DNA of 27,953 bases from an uncultured Prevotellaceae bacterium (GCA_902771155.1 CACXVS010000037.1:1-27953); one strand, 5' to 3'; positions 16,104 through 24,074 are shown, counted from the first letter of the stretch. Program-made: numbers and translations. The notes: generated from the letters alone by a model not told the origin.

Positions 16104-16120
16104 TTAAATTGTTTCTTCTG

Positions 16121-16152
16121 CAAAAATACAAACTTTTCTTTAAAAATGCACA
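16121..16152 (-). promoter_or_regulatory. Putative promoter of the DUF4301 gene
   Basis: On the minus strand, 16128-16121 reads TATTTTTG (TAnnTTTG). A weak TGTG at 16152-16149 lies 20 bases upstream of it. Transcription would start near 16114, giving a short leader before either start codon. Confidence 0.6.
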
Positions 16153-16170
16153 TTAATTCCAAGAAAATTG

Positions 16171-16178
16171 TATCTTTG
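16171..16178 (+). promoter_or_regulatory. -7 box of the relA promoter
   Basis: TATCTTTG matches TAnnTTTG and ends 20 bases before the ATG at 16198. No clear -33 TTTG is present (TGCA at the expected place). It faces away from the DUF4301 promoter, so the roughly 95-base gap holds divergent promoters. Confidence 0.65.
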
Positions 16179-16197
16179 CAAGGTAAAAACAGGAATT

Positions 16198-18270
16198 ATG
16201 GCGGATTTGTTCGCATTTACATACGAAGAAAAGAAAAGAATGGCAGCTCAGACGGCTGAAATCCTGGAAGAGGAAATCGGTCTGAAGGGTGATGCCATTC
16301 AGGCTGTTTATCTGATTCCAGAGATCGAAGAGGGCAAGCTGACTATGGAGCAGGTCAAGGAGAAATACGGCGATCAGGTTTCACGTATTCTGCATGGTCT
16401 GAACCGCATCCAGCAACTCTACCAGAAGAATCCTGTTGTTGAGAGCGAGAACTTCCGTAATCTGTTGCTTTCCCTCGCTGAGGATATGCGGGTGATCCTT
16501 ATCATGATTGCCTACAGAGTGAACCTGATGAGGCATATCCGTGATACGGAGAATGTGGAAGCGAAGATGGAGGTGTCGCAGGAGGCTGCCTATCTCTATG
16601 CACCGCTGGCCCACAAACTGGGACTTTACAAACTGAAAAGTGAACTCGAGGACTTGTCGCTGAAGTATATGGAGCACGATGCCTACTATATGATCAAGGA
16701 CAAGCTCAACGAGACCAAGGCTTCGCGTGATGCCTATATCGCTGCTTTCATCAAACCTGTGGAAGAGAAAATCAAGGCTGCGGGTATCACTTGCCATATC
16801 AAGGGTAGGACGAAGAGCATCCACAGTATCTGGCAGAAGATGAAGAAGCAGAAATGTGGCTTCGAGGGTATCTACGACCTCTTCGCCATCCGTATTATCA
16901 TTGACTGCGACGAGGAGAAAGAGAAGATGCAGTGCTGGCAAGCCTATTCGATCATTACGGATATGTACCAACCCAATCCCAAACGATTACGCGACTGGCT
17001 TTCTGTGCCTAAGTCAAACGGCTATGAGTCGTTGCATATTACCGTTCTGGGGCCCGAGCAGAAGTGGGTGGAAGTTCAGATTAGAACGGAGCGCATGGAC
17101 GAGGTAGCAGAACGAGGTGTAGCTGCGCATTGGCGTTATAAGGGCATAAAAGGTGAGACGGGCCTTGACGAGTGGCTCACCAATATCCGTAGTATGCTCG
17201 AACATGCCGATGGTCTGGATGCCATGGATCAGTTCAGGATGGACCTCTATGAAGACGAGGTGTTCGTCTTTACCCCCAGAGGTGACCTTTACAAGTTCCC
17301 GATGGGCGCCACCGTGCTCGACTTTGCCTACCATATCCACTCCAAACTTGGTAACCAGTGCACGGGTGGCAGGATTAACGGTCGGGTGGTATCCATCCGT
17401 CAGGTTCTGAAAAGTGGTGATCAGGTGGAGATCCTCACATCCTCGAATCAGAAACCCCGTCAGGAGTGGCTCTCAATAGTGAAGACCTCTCGCGCCAAGT
17501 CAAAGATCCGTCTGGCTTTGAAAGAGACGCAGGTGAAAGAAGGACTCTTTGCCAAGGAGATGCTGGAACGCAAGTTCAAGAACCGTAAGATAGAACAGGA
17601 AGAGTCAACGATGATGCATACCATCAAGAAGATGGGTTTCAAGGAAGTGAGTGATTTTTATAAGCAACTTGCTGATGGTGTGCTCGATGCCAATGCTGTC
17701 ATAGAGAAATATATAGAGGTACGCGATGGGGAGAGAACTGTTACAGGTGATAATCAGGCGCGTTCTGCCAGTGAGTTCGAGCTCGACGATTCCAAGATAG
17801 CAGGACTCAACACGGCGCTCTCTGACGATACGCTTGTCATCGATCGTAACCTCAAAGGTCTCGACTATCAGTTGGCGCGTTGCTGTGCTCCTATCTATGG
17901 CGATCCTATCTTTGGCTTCGTTACCATCAGTGGCGGAATCAAGATCCATCGTATGGATTGTCCCAATGCACCAGAATTGCGTCGTCGCTATGGCTATCGT
18001 ATTGTGAAGGCCAGGTGGAGTGGCAAGGGGGCATCACAGTATTCCATTACCCTCCGAGTGATAGGTAATGATGATATCGGCATCGTGAACAACCTGACTA
18101 GTATCATTTCCAAAGATGAGAAACTGGTGCTCAGGTCTATTAATATCGACTCTCACGACGGGCTCTTCAGTGGCAATCTGGTGGTGATGCTCGAAGATAC
18201 ATCGCGCCTGGAGTCGCTGCTCAAGAAACTGCGAACCGTAAAAGGTGTGAAACAAGTAGATCGAATATAA
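16198..18270 (+). CDS. relA: RelA/SpoT-family (p)ppGpp synthetase with degenerate HD domain
   Basis: A 690-residue long RSH protein. The N-terminal domain occupies the HD hydrolase position, but the usual HDxxED block reads AVYLIPEIEEG (36-46) and the DRLHNMR block reads YRVNLMR (106-112), so hydrolase activity is probably lost. The synthetase domain is intact: GRTKSIHSIWQKM (203-215), YDLFAIRIII (226-235), RLRD (263-266), PKSNGYESLH (271-280) and VQIRT (293-297). TGS (352-415), a conserved-Cys region (RCC at 561-563, DCPN at 587-590) and a C-terminal ACT domain (about 612-690) follow. The ATG at 16198 is chosen; the frame can open at a TTG at 16168, but that lies next to the -7 box. Confidence 0.93.
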   Translation: MADLFAFTYEEKKRMAAQTAEILEEEIGLKGDAIQAVYLIPEIEEGKLTMEQVKEKYGDQVSRILHGLNRIQQLYQKNPVVESENFRNLLLSLAEDMRVILIMIAYRVNLMRHIRDTENVEAKMEVSQEAAYLYAPLAHKLGLYKLKSELEDLSLKYMEHDAYYMIKDKLNETKASRDAYIAAFIKPVEEKIKAAGITCHIKGRTKSIHSIWQKMKKQKCGFEGIYDLFAIRIIIDCDEEKEKMQCWQAYSIITDMYQPNPKRLRDWLSVPKSNGYESLHITVLGPEQKWVEVQIRTERMDEVAERGVAAHWRYKGIKGETGLDEWLTNIRSMLEHADGLDAMDQFRMDLYEDEVFVFTPRGDLYKFPMGATVLDFAYHIHSKLGNQCTGGRINGRVVSIRQVLKSGDQVEILTSSNQKPRQEWLSIVKTSRAKSKIRLALKETQVKEGLFAKEMLERKFKNRKIEQEESTMMHTIKKMGFKEVSDFYKQLADGVLDANAVIEKYIEVRDGERTVTGDNQARSASEFELDDSKIAGLNTALSDDTLVIDRNLKGLDYQLARCCAPIYGDPIFGFVTISGGIKIHRMDCPNAPELRRRYGYRIVKARWSGKGASQYSITLRVIGNDDIGIVNNLTSIISKDEKLVLRSINIDSHDGLFSGNLVVMLEDTSRLESLLKKLRTVKGVKQVDRI

Positions 18271-18290
18271 AACAATAATGACTAACCTAT

Positions 18291-18578
18291 ATGAAACAAT
18301 TTACCTATGTATTACTGGCTTTGCTGCTGATGAGCTTCTACGGATGCCATCGTAATTCGGCAAATCGTCAGTATGAACGATTCCTGGAAGACACTGCTAC
18401 CATGGAGTTCATTACACCTCCAAAGGATTCTGTTGAGATTGAAGATGTGGCAGGGAGTGAGGATTGGATGGATGAAGGTGAACTGATCACAATTCCAGAC
18501 ATCCCTCAGGAACGTCCTATCAATATGGGAGCCAGTGATTACGAATTAAAGAAAGCAATGTCGGGTAGGGCAGACTGA
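18291..18578 (+). CDS. Small putative lipoprotein
   Basis: A 95-residue protein with a signal sequence ending in a Cys at residue 19 (LLLMSFYGC). This is an acceptable but not ideal lipobox, so lipidation is likely rather than certain. The mature part is acidic, with no known domain (DSVEIEDVAGSEDWMDEGEL). It starts 20 bases after relA and is probably cotranscribed with it. It ends two bases from the end of the convergent acyltransferase gene. Function is unknown. Confidence 0.72.
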   Translation: MKQFTYVLLALLLMSFYGCHRNSANRQYERFLEDTATMEFITPPKDSVEIEDVAGSEDWMDEGELITIPDIPQERPINMGASDYELKKAMSGRAD

Positions 18579-18580
18579 CC

Positions 18581-19558
18581 TTATTCCCTATAGATCCATG
18601 CCAATAATTTGTTTACCCATCGGATGGAGAAACGGAACCATCTGTAGGTACTTTGCTCTTTTCCTCCAAAACGAAGAATAAACTCACGGAAAGGATTCTT
18701 GCTGTAAGGCAGTCCTACATCCATAAAGAAAATGTGCTGATATCCTCGTTCATAGGCGTCTTTCATCGTGTCCCAGATGGTGAGTATATCAGGATGAAGG
18801 TGGATATAGGTCTTGCGGCGATAGGCAGCAAACCATAGATAGGCGTTCCCTTCACTATAGACAACAGCCGAACATCCGATGACTTTCCCATGATACTTAG
18901 TAACAAACAATCTCCCATGTTCGTCACTCATCAGTCTGCGGAAGAATGAGTCGTCGGGAATGTAATTGCGAGGCTTCAGGAGGTTGTACCGATGCAGTAG
19001 TTTGGAGAAGGCTGTAAAGTCGCTTTCTGTAGCGACAGGCTCTGTTGTAACTCCACGGGCATGAGCATTGTCGATACGTTTCTGCATCTTCTCGCTGATG
19101 CGCTCTTCAGGGGCATGACTGTGCAGGGAGTTGTGAATGCTCATCCAGTTTACCGGATAGAAGCCGTGCTGTCTCAACTGCTTATAACCCAACATCTTCT
19201 GGCTCAGGTTACTGATCTCCATGTAGAGCACCTTATTGGTCAGTTTCTGAAGCAGCGCACCCAGCATCTCACCAAATAACTCATCTCGATGATACTTGCT
19301 CTCAGCATAATAACCCTCGCCCAGTACCCGGCAATGCACTAGAAAGAAGGGAGGCAACCAAATGGTCTGGTAGCGGAGAATGCCCAGCATATGACTGACC
19401 ACCTTGCCATTCTCATCTGTTATCACCACCATATAGGGCCTTTGGCGCGAGGCTTGTTTGCAGATTTCAAACAACCTTCGACTATGGAAGAAGTTCTCTC
19501 CCTCCAGTACAGGCAGTTCGCTGCTCTTGCGATACACGGTCGTTGTCAGCCCTTTCAT
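18581..19558 (-). CDS. FemAB/GNAT-like acyltransferase
   Basis: A 325-residue cytoplasmic protein with two GNAT-like halves, as in the FemAB/BioF2-like acyltransferase group. The C-terminal half shows KVIGCSAVVYSEGNAYLWFAA, a helix YIHLHPDILTIWDTMKDA, and the final block FFMDVGLPYSKNPFREFILRFGGK, typical of that fold. Related enzymes add amino acids or acyl groups to peptidoglycan precursors, lipids or peptides. The substrate here cannot be read from sequence or neighbours. It diverges from the nitroreductase gene. The -7 box ends only five bases before the ATG, so the mRNA may be leaderless or nearly so. Confidence 0.82.
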   Translation of the reverse strand: MKGLTTTVYRKSSELPVLEGENFFHSRRLFEICKQASRQRPYMVVITDENGKVVSHMLGILRYQTIWLPPFFLVHCRVLGEGYYAESKYHRDELFGEMLGALLQKLTNKVLYMEISNLSQKMLGYKQLRQHGFYPVNWMSIHNSLHSHAPEERISEKMQKRIDNAHARGVTTEPVATESDFTAFSKLLHRYNLLKPRNYIPDDSFFRRLMSDEHGRLFVTKYHGKVIGCSAVVYSEGNAYLWFAAYRRKTYIHLHPDILTIWDTMKDAYERGYQHIFFMDVGLPYSKNPFREFILRFGGKEQSTYRWFRFSIRWVNKLLAWIYRE

Positions 19559-19562
19559 ATTG

Positions 19563-19570
19563 CAAAGATA
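19563..19570 (-). promoter_or_regulatory. -7 box of the FemAB/GNAT-like gene
   Basis: The minus strand reads TATCTTTG (TAnnTTTG) from 19570 to 19563. No good -33 is seen. The predicted transcription start falls at or next to the start codon (19558). Confidence 0.6.
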
Positions 19571-19613
19571 CTAAATATTTTCTTAGGAATGACGTTTTTG
19601 GAAGATTTTTTCG

Positions 19614-19621
19614 TAACTTTG
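19614..19621 (+). promoter_or_regulatory. -7 box of the nitroreductase - kdsC - maf operon
   Basis: TAACTTTG fits TAnnTTTG. The nearest TTTG (19597-19600) is only 13 bases upstream, which is too close for a normal -33. The leader before the ATG at 19646 would be about 18 bases. Confidence 0.6.
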
Positions 19622-19645
19622 CCCCCAAATTAGCAATTTTATAGT

Positions 19646-20173
19646 ATGACAGCATTCAAAGATCTGGCGCAGAAGCGCCGTAGTCATCGTAAGTTTACCA
19701 ACGAGGAAATCGATCCCGAAGACCTCAAGTTAATCCTTCGTGCAGCTCTGATGTCGCCCACGTCGAAGAGTCAGCGCGCCTGGCAATTCGTTGTTGTTGA
19801 CGATAAGCTCGTCCTTGAGAAACTCGCTGACGCTAAGAATATGGGAAGTCAGTTCCTGAAAGATGCCCCTGTGGCCATCGTGGTGCTTGGCGATCCCATG
19901 CAGAACGATTGTTGGGTGGAGGATGGCTCTATAGCAGCTATCTCCATGCAGTATCAGGCAGAGGATCTCGGACTGGGTACCTGTTGGATTCAGATGCGTG
20001 GTCGTGGACTCGACGATGGGACTACTGCCGATACCGTCATTCGTGGCGTATTGGATATCCCCGATAATTTCAATTGTCTGTGTATCCTTGCTGTTGGCCA
20101 TTGGGCCGACGAGCGTAAGCCTCAGGCTGAAGATCGTCTGAAGTGGGAGAATGTGCATTTGAATAAGTATTGA
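19646..20173 (+). CDS. Nitroreductase-family FMN oxidoreductase
   Basis: A 175-residue protein of the nitroreductase superfamily. The N-terminal [14 protein letters not shown] (about 10-23) matches the FMN-phosphate-binding RRSxRxF pattern, followed by [23 protein letters not shown]. Later blocks [18 protein letters not shown] and [11 protein letters not shown] are also typical. Members use NAD(P)H and FMN to reduce nitro compounds, quinones or flavins; the substrate is not determined here. No signal peptide. It starts the operon, and the next gene begins one base after its stop. Confidence 0.92.
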   Translation: MTAFKDLAQKRRSHRKFTNEEIDPEDLKLILRAALMSPTSKSQRAWQFVVVDDKLVLEKLADAKNMGSQFLKDAPVAIVVLGDPMQNDCWVEDGSIAAISMQYQAEDLGLGTCWIQMRGRGLDDGTTADTVIRGVLDIPDNFNCLCILAVGHWADERKPQAEDRLKWENVHLNKY

Positions 20174-20174
20174 T

Positions 20175-20693
20175 ATGATCAATTACGATTTGAATAAGAT
20201 ACGGGCCATCATCTTCGATGTCGATGGTGTGCTCAGTAGTGAGACGATCACCCTCAGTGCCGAGGGGGTACCTCTTCGCACAGTGAATATCAAGGACGGA
20301 TATGCCATCCAACTTGCCATGAAGCTGGGCTTGCGCATCGTGATCTTGACGGGGGCCAATACTCCGAGTGTCAGGCTGCGTTATGAGGGTCTGGGCGTCG
20401 AGGATATCTTTTTGGGTTGTGCGGTAAAGATAGAAACCTACGACAAACTTCTCCAGAAATACGGGCTTGCTGACGAGGAAATCATGTATATGGGTGACGA
20501 CATCCCTGATTTGGAAATCATGCGCAGGGTAGGGTGCCCAGTCTGTCCAAAGGATGCTTGTCCTGAGATTAAGGAGGTGAGCTGCTATGTCAGCGACCGT
20601 TTGGGTGGTCATGGCTGTGGTAGGGATGTCATCGAACAAGTGCTCCGTGCCCAGGGTAAATGGGTGATGAACGCAAAAGCCTTCGGCTGGTAA
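20175..20693 (+). CDS. kdsC: KdsC-type HAD phosphatase
   Basis: A 172-residue HAD-family phosphatase of the 3-deoxy-D-manno-octulosonate 8-phosphate phosphatase type. The catalytic motif FDVDGVL (14-20, Asp15 and Asp17), the second motif TGAN (59-62), the Lys of motif III (near 85) and GDD (107-109) are all present. The C-terminal [14 protein letters not shown] (144-157) corresponds to the conserved Gly-rich tail that caps the active site in KdsC tetramers. It would release KDO for lipopolysaccharide core synthesis. Small size and lack of a cap domain fit the family. It lies one base after the nitroreductase gene. Confidence 0.9.
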   Translation: MINYDLNKIRAIIFDVDGVLSSETITLSAEGVPLRTVNIKDGYAIQLAMKLGLRIVILTGANTPSVRLRYEGLGVEDIFLGCAVKIETYDKLLQKYGLADEEIMYMGDDIPDLEIMRRVGCPVCPKDACPEIKEVSCYVSDRLGGHGCGRDVIEQVLRAQGKWVMNAKAFGW

Positions 20694-20702
20694 TGTTGAT
20701 GT

Positions 20703-20730
20703 TTTCAATGTCCAATTTTCAATGTTCAAT
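20703..20730 (-). repeat. Four-copy heptamer tandem repeat at the kdsC/maf junction
   Basis: Read on the minus strand, the units are ATTGAAC, ATTGAAA, ATTGGAC and ATTGAAA with an exact period of 7 bases. The maf ATG (20722-20724) lies inside the array. This is the same repeat family as at 1244-1271, in the opposite orientation. Confidence 0.88.
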
Positions 20731-21294
20731 ATAATACTGGCGAGTAATTCGCCCCGTCGCAGAGAACTCTTAGCAGGACTCGGATTTCCTTTTGAGGTCC
20801 GGGTGCTGGAGGGTATCGACGAATCCTATCCAGAAGACCTCCCCGTCTCTGAGGTGGCCCTCTATATCGCAGGTAAGAAGGCTGATGCCTATCGCCAGGC
20901 CCTTTCAGACAACCAGCTCATCATCACAGCTGATACAGTAGTGATTGTTGGTGACGAAATCCTTGGCAAACCTGTTGATGAGGCTGATGCCGTCCGCATG
21001 CTTCGCGAACTCAGTGGTCGCACCCATCAGGTTACGACGGGAGTATGTTTGCTCTCTGCAGAGGCTGAGAGCCGTTTCGCAGTAACAACCGACGTCACGT
21101 TCAAGGCGCTCACCGACAAGGAGATCCACTACTATGTATCCCATTACAAACCCTTCGACAAGGCAGGTGCCTATGGCATCCAGGAGTGGATAGGCTATAT
21201 TGGTGTCACAGGTCTTCATGGCAGTTATTATAACGTGATGGGTCTCCCAGTTCAGCGCATCTACAGTGAACTACAGCGACTGAATTATATATAA
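20722..21294 (+). CDS. maf: Maf-family nucleotide pyrophosphatase
   Basis: A 190-residue Maf/YhdE protein, a nucleoside triphosphate pyrophosphatase that removes dTTP, UTP or modified nucleotides. The N-terminal loop ASNSPRRREL (7-16), the catalytic Asp in ITADTVV (68-74), GKPVDEADA, SGRTHQV and FDKAGAYGIQ are all typical. The length matches the family. The ATG at 20722 gives the conserved start FNIILASNSPRR; it lies inside a heptamer repeat 28 bases after kdsC. It is the last gene of the operon, and an imperfect hairpin follows at 21305. Confidence 0.94.
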   Translation: MFNIILASNSPRRRELLAGLGFPFEVRVLEGIDESYPEDLPVSEVALYIAGKKADAYRQALSDNQLIITADTVVIVGDEILGKPVDEADAVRMLRELSGRTHQVTTGVCLLSAEAESRFAVTTDVTFKALTDKEIHYYVSHYKPFDKAGAYGIQEWIGYIGVTGLHGSYYNVMGLPVQRIYSELQRLNYI

Positions 21295-21304
21295 AACAGA
21301 AAAA

Positions 21305-21343
21305 ATAGGGAAAATCCTACCACAAGTTAGGGTTTTTCCCTAT
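21305..21343 (+). terminator. Probable terminator after maf
   Basis: ATAGGGAAAATCCTA (21305-21319) pairs with 21328-21343 (TAGGG, five T, CCCTAT) with one bulged T and an 8-base loop. A proper T-tract after the stem is lacking, so it could also be an attenuator. The 3' arm overlaps the -7 box of the next gene. Confidence 0.55.
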
Positions 21344-21371
21344 CTTTGCAGAAAAATAGGTTGTATTTTTG
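21341..21371 (+). promoter_or_regulatory. Two candidate -7 boxes upstream of the aromatic-repeat gene
   Basis: TATCTTTG (21341-21348) and TATTTTTG (21364-21371) both fit TAnnTTTG. They would give leaders of about 46 and 23 bases to the ATG at 21401. No good -33 is present for either; TTTG at 21345-21348 is 15 bases from the second box, which is short. Confidence 0.5.
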
Positions 21372-21400
21372 CACCGTGAATCATTTTAATTGTTGAGAAT

Positions 21401-22417
21401 ATGAAGAAACTATTGCTTATTTCCATGTTGATTGGAGCCCTGCCTTTCACAATGCAGGCTCAGGACGACGACCTCTACTTCGTTCCCAAGAAGAAGAGTG
21501 TGGAGAAGTCTGTGGTGGAGCCATCCCCCACATACACTGACAACAGCCGTAGTATCGACGAGTATAACCGTCGTATGACCAGTAGCTATCAGGTGATCGA
21601 TGGTGACACAACCAAGATTGATTCTCTGAGAAGCGACATCATCACTTTCAATGGAGAGAAGGGAGTGTATCCCGACTCTTTGAGTGAAGATTACGAGCTC
21701 ACTAAGAAGATGAGCCGTTTTGACGACTATCAGTTGGCTGACAATGCAGCCTTCTGGGCAGGTTATCAGGCAGGTCTCGACACGTGGTCCTGGCATTCCC
21801 CCTGGTACTATAGCCGTTATGGCTGGTATGGTGGCTGGTACGACCCCTGGTATTCACCTTATTATTATAATAGGTGGCGCTATGGTTGGTACGATCCATG
21901 GTACGATCCTTGGTACTACAGCTATTATGGCTGGTACGATCCTTGGTATTATGGCCCTTATGGTTGGTATGATCCCTATTATTATGGCTGGGGTTATCGT
22001 TACTGGGGAGGTGGCTATATCGTTGGAGGCAGTGGCTATGCCCATCATCATATAGGCACTGGTACGATCCGTCGTGACGGCTCTACCTACTCTCATCGTC
22101 ATGGTGGTTCCATCACTGGTAACAGTGAGCGTATGGGTAGTCTTCGTGATCGTGCCAGTAGGATGAGTGGCAACTCTGGAAATCGCACCTATAGCAGTGG
22201 TAATAATGATCGCAGTCGTAGCGGCAATTTCGGTGGCTATCGTGGCAACACCAACAGCTCTGGTTCTCGCAGTAATGCTGGCTCCTACGATGGCGGCTCT
22301 CGCAGCAGTGGTAGCTTTGGCGGCTCTCGCAGCAGTGGCGGAGGCGGTGGAGGCTTCAGCGGTGGTGGTAGCCGCGGTGGAGGCGGCGGAGGTGGCCGTC
22401 TCGGAGGCAGAAGATAA
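21401..22417 (+). CDS. Exported protein with Tyr/Trp-rich repeats and Gly/Ser/Arg-rich tail
   Basis: A 338-residue protein with no domain I recognise. It has a signal peptide (1-20, cleavage at QA/QDDD), a charged N-terminal part (21-127), then a strongly aromatic region at about 129-206 built from WYDPWY/GWYDP repeats (42 of 78 residues are Trp or Tyr). A Gly/Ser/Arg-rich tail follows (207-338) with GGSRSSG repeats and poly-Gly. There is no lipobox, LPxTG or type IX secretion C-terminal domain. The composition resembles low-complexity adhesive, amyloid-like or self-assembling proteins, which is inference. It lies 49 bases before an outer-membrane barrel gene and is probably cotranscribed with it. 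Confidence 0.85.
   Translation: MKKLLLISMLIGALPFTMQAQDDDLYFVPKKKSVEKSVVEPSPTYTDNSRSIDEYNRRMTSSYQVIDGDTTKIDSLRSDIITFNGEKGVYPDSLSEDYELTKKMSRFDDYQLADNAAFWAGYQAGLDTWSWHSPWYYSRYGWYGGWYDPWYSPYYYNRWRYGWYDPWYDPWYYSYYGWYDPWYYGPYGWYDPYYYGWGYRYWGGGYIVGGSGYAHHHIGTGTIRRDGSTYSHRHGGSITGNSERMGSLRDRASRMSGNSGNRTYSSGNNDRSRSGNFGGYRGNTNSSGSRSNAGSYDGGSRSSGSFGGSRSSGGGGGGFSGGGSRGGGGGGGRLGGRR
21886..21995 (+). repeat. Degenerate coding repeat for WYDPWY
   Basis: TGGTACGATCC and close variants recur at short spacing and encode tandem WYDPWY/GWYDP motifs. This makes the core of the aromatic region repetitive at the DNA level. Confidence 0.75.
22292..22338 (+). repeat. Exact 20-base direct repeat in the Gly/Ser/Arg-rich tail
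   Basis: GGCGGCTCTCGCAGCAGTGG occurs at 22292-22311 and 22319-22338, a period of 27 bases (nine codons). It is in frame, so copy changes by slippage would keep the protein open. Confidence 0.9.
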
Positions 22418-22466
22418 ATGAGGTATTTTCTAAGGTGAAAAGATTGAGGATAACAAACATCGTTTA

Positions 22467-24050
22467 ATGGTAAAAATGAGTATGATGAAGAAGTTAATAT
22501 TTGCAGCATTCGCCTTGGCTGTGATGCCGGTAGCTGCGCAGGATACATACGAGAGTGCCCGTCTGTTGGGCAGCGATCTGAATGGTACGGCCCGTTATGT
22601 GGGTATGGGTGGAGCTATGGATGCCCTGGGTGCTGATATCTCTACCATCTCGACTAACCCGGCAGGTATTGGTGTGTTTCGTCATTCCACTGTCAGCGCC
22701 AGCTTAGGCCTTGTGTCTCAGACTGATGCCCAGAAGTTTGATGGTCTTGGAAAGACGAATGTGAGCTTCGACCAGATAGGCTTTGTCTATTCCTCACGTA
22801 TCAGTCCTACGTCGTATGTGAATGTGGGATTCAACTACCACAAGAGTCGTAACTTCGACCAGATTCTTTCAGCTGCCAACGCTTTGAGTCATTGTTCTCA
22901 GAATGGCCTGACCTATAATAAGGCAGATCGTGGTATCTACGAGTTCGACGAGAACGATATGGGTGATATCATTGGCTGGGAGGGTGAGTACCGCTCTTGG
23001 GCCTTCAGCGAGTCTGACTATATGAATGCCAATGCACTGATGCTCGATCCCAACGATGGTATGATCTATTACAACGATGCTCGTGCTTATAGCTTTGATC
23101 GTGCTCATCGAGGATGGATTGCCAATTTCGACTTCAACCTGAGTGGTAGTGCGGGTGCTCGTTTCTATTGGGGACTTACCATAGGTGTCAAGAGTGTTAA
23201 TTATAAGGGCTACAGCGAGTATGGCGAGACCTTGGTTGATCAGGATGGTGATTGTGGCTCAGTGGCGGTAGGCGATTCCCGTAAGATCGATGGCACTGGT
23301 TACGATGTGAAGGCTGGCGTTATCTTCCTCCCCGTCGAGGATTCTCCTTTCCGTATTGGCGCCACCATTTCCACTCCAACCTTCTACAATCTCACCACCA
23401 GCAACGACTCCTATCTGCTGAACAACAGCAAATATGGTGCTTGGGACGAGGGACGGAGCAGTCAGAGCTACGACTTCAAGTTCTACACACCTTGGAAGTT
23501 TGGCTTGAGTTTAGGCCATACCATTAGCAACCAGGTGGCCCTTGGCTTGGGCTATGAGTATTCCGACTGGGGTGCCAGCAAGAACCGTGTCAACGATGGC
23601 AGCCATTACGATTGGTGGTCTGATGAGTACTATGACGACTCCCATACCGATGAGCCCATGAAGCAGAATACGGAACGCTGTCTTACTGGTCAGCACGTCC
23701 TGAAGGCTGGTGTGGAGTTTAAGCCTATGCCTGCACTTGCAGTCCGTCTGGGTTACAACTATCTCTCTTCACCCTACGATGAGGATGGCTATCGTAATGC
23801 AACGCTCGACTCTCCTGGTGTGTCTTATTCCTCAACCACAGACTACGTGAACTGGAAGGATACCCATCGCTTCACCTGTGGTGTGGGTGTGAAGACTGGA
23901 GGTTTCAACGTCGATCTGGCTTACCAGTACAGTGCCACCAACGGCGATTTCCACCCCTTCCAGCCCTATGTCGATGTCAGGTCAACGGGTGTGAAGGAAG
24001 TGAGCAACAAGCGCCATCAGTTGCTTCTCACGCTTGGCTATACTTTCTAG
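22467..24050 (+). CDS. OmpP1/FadL-type outer-membrane beta-barrel protein
   Basis: A 527-residue outer-membrane protein with a signal peptide ending near PVAAQ. The mature start DTYESARLLGSDLNGTARYVGMGGAMDALGADISTISTNPAGIGVFR is the conserved N-terminal hatch pattern of the OmpP1/FadL/TodX family, including the NPAG motif. Alternating hydrophobic strands follow, and the protein ends in LGYTF with a terminal Phe, as needed for barrel assembly. Family members let hydrophobic compounds diffuse in; some Bacteroidetes members are labelled hemin receptors without strong evidence. ATGs at 22467, 22476, 22482 and 22485 are all possible starts. A strong terminator follows. Confidence 0.88.
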   Translation: MVKMSMMKKLIFAAFALAVMPVAAQDTYESARLLGSDLNGTARYVGMGGAMDALGADISTISTNPAGIGVFRHSTVSASLGLVSQTDAQKFDGLGKTNVSFDQIGFVYSSRISPTSYVNVGFNYHKSRNFDQILSAANALSHCSQNGLTYNKADRGIYEFDENDMGDIIGWEGEYRSWAFSESDYMNANALMLDPNDGMIYYNDARAYSFDRAHRGWIANFDFNLSGSAGARFYWGLTIGVKSVNYKGYSEYGETLVDQDGDCGSVAVGDSRKIDGTGYDVKAGVIFLPVEDSPFRIGATISTPTFYNLTTSNDSYLLNNSKYGAWDEGRSSQSYDFKFYTPWKFGLSLGHTISNQVALGLGYEYSDWGASKNRVNDGSHYDWWSDEYYDDSHTDEPMKQNTERCLTGQHVLKAGVEFKPMPALAVRLGYNYLSSPYDEDGYRNATLDSPGVSYSSTTDYVNWKDTHRFTCGVGVKTGGFNVDLAYQYSATNGDFHPFQPYVDVRSTGVKEVSNKRHQLLLTLGYTF

Positions 24051-24074
24051 AATCTGTAAGTTAATTGCATATTC

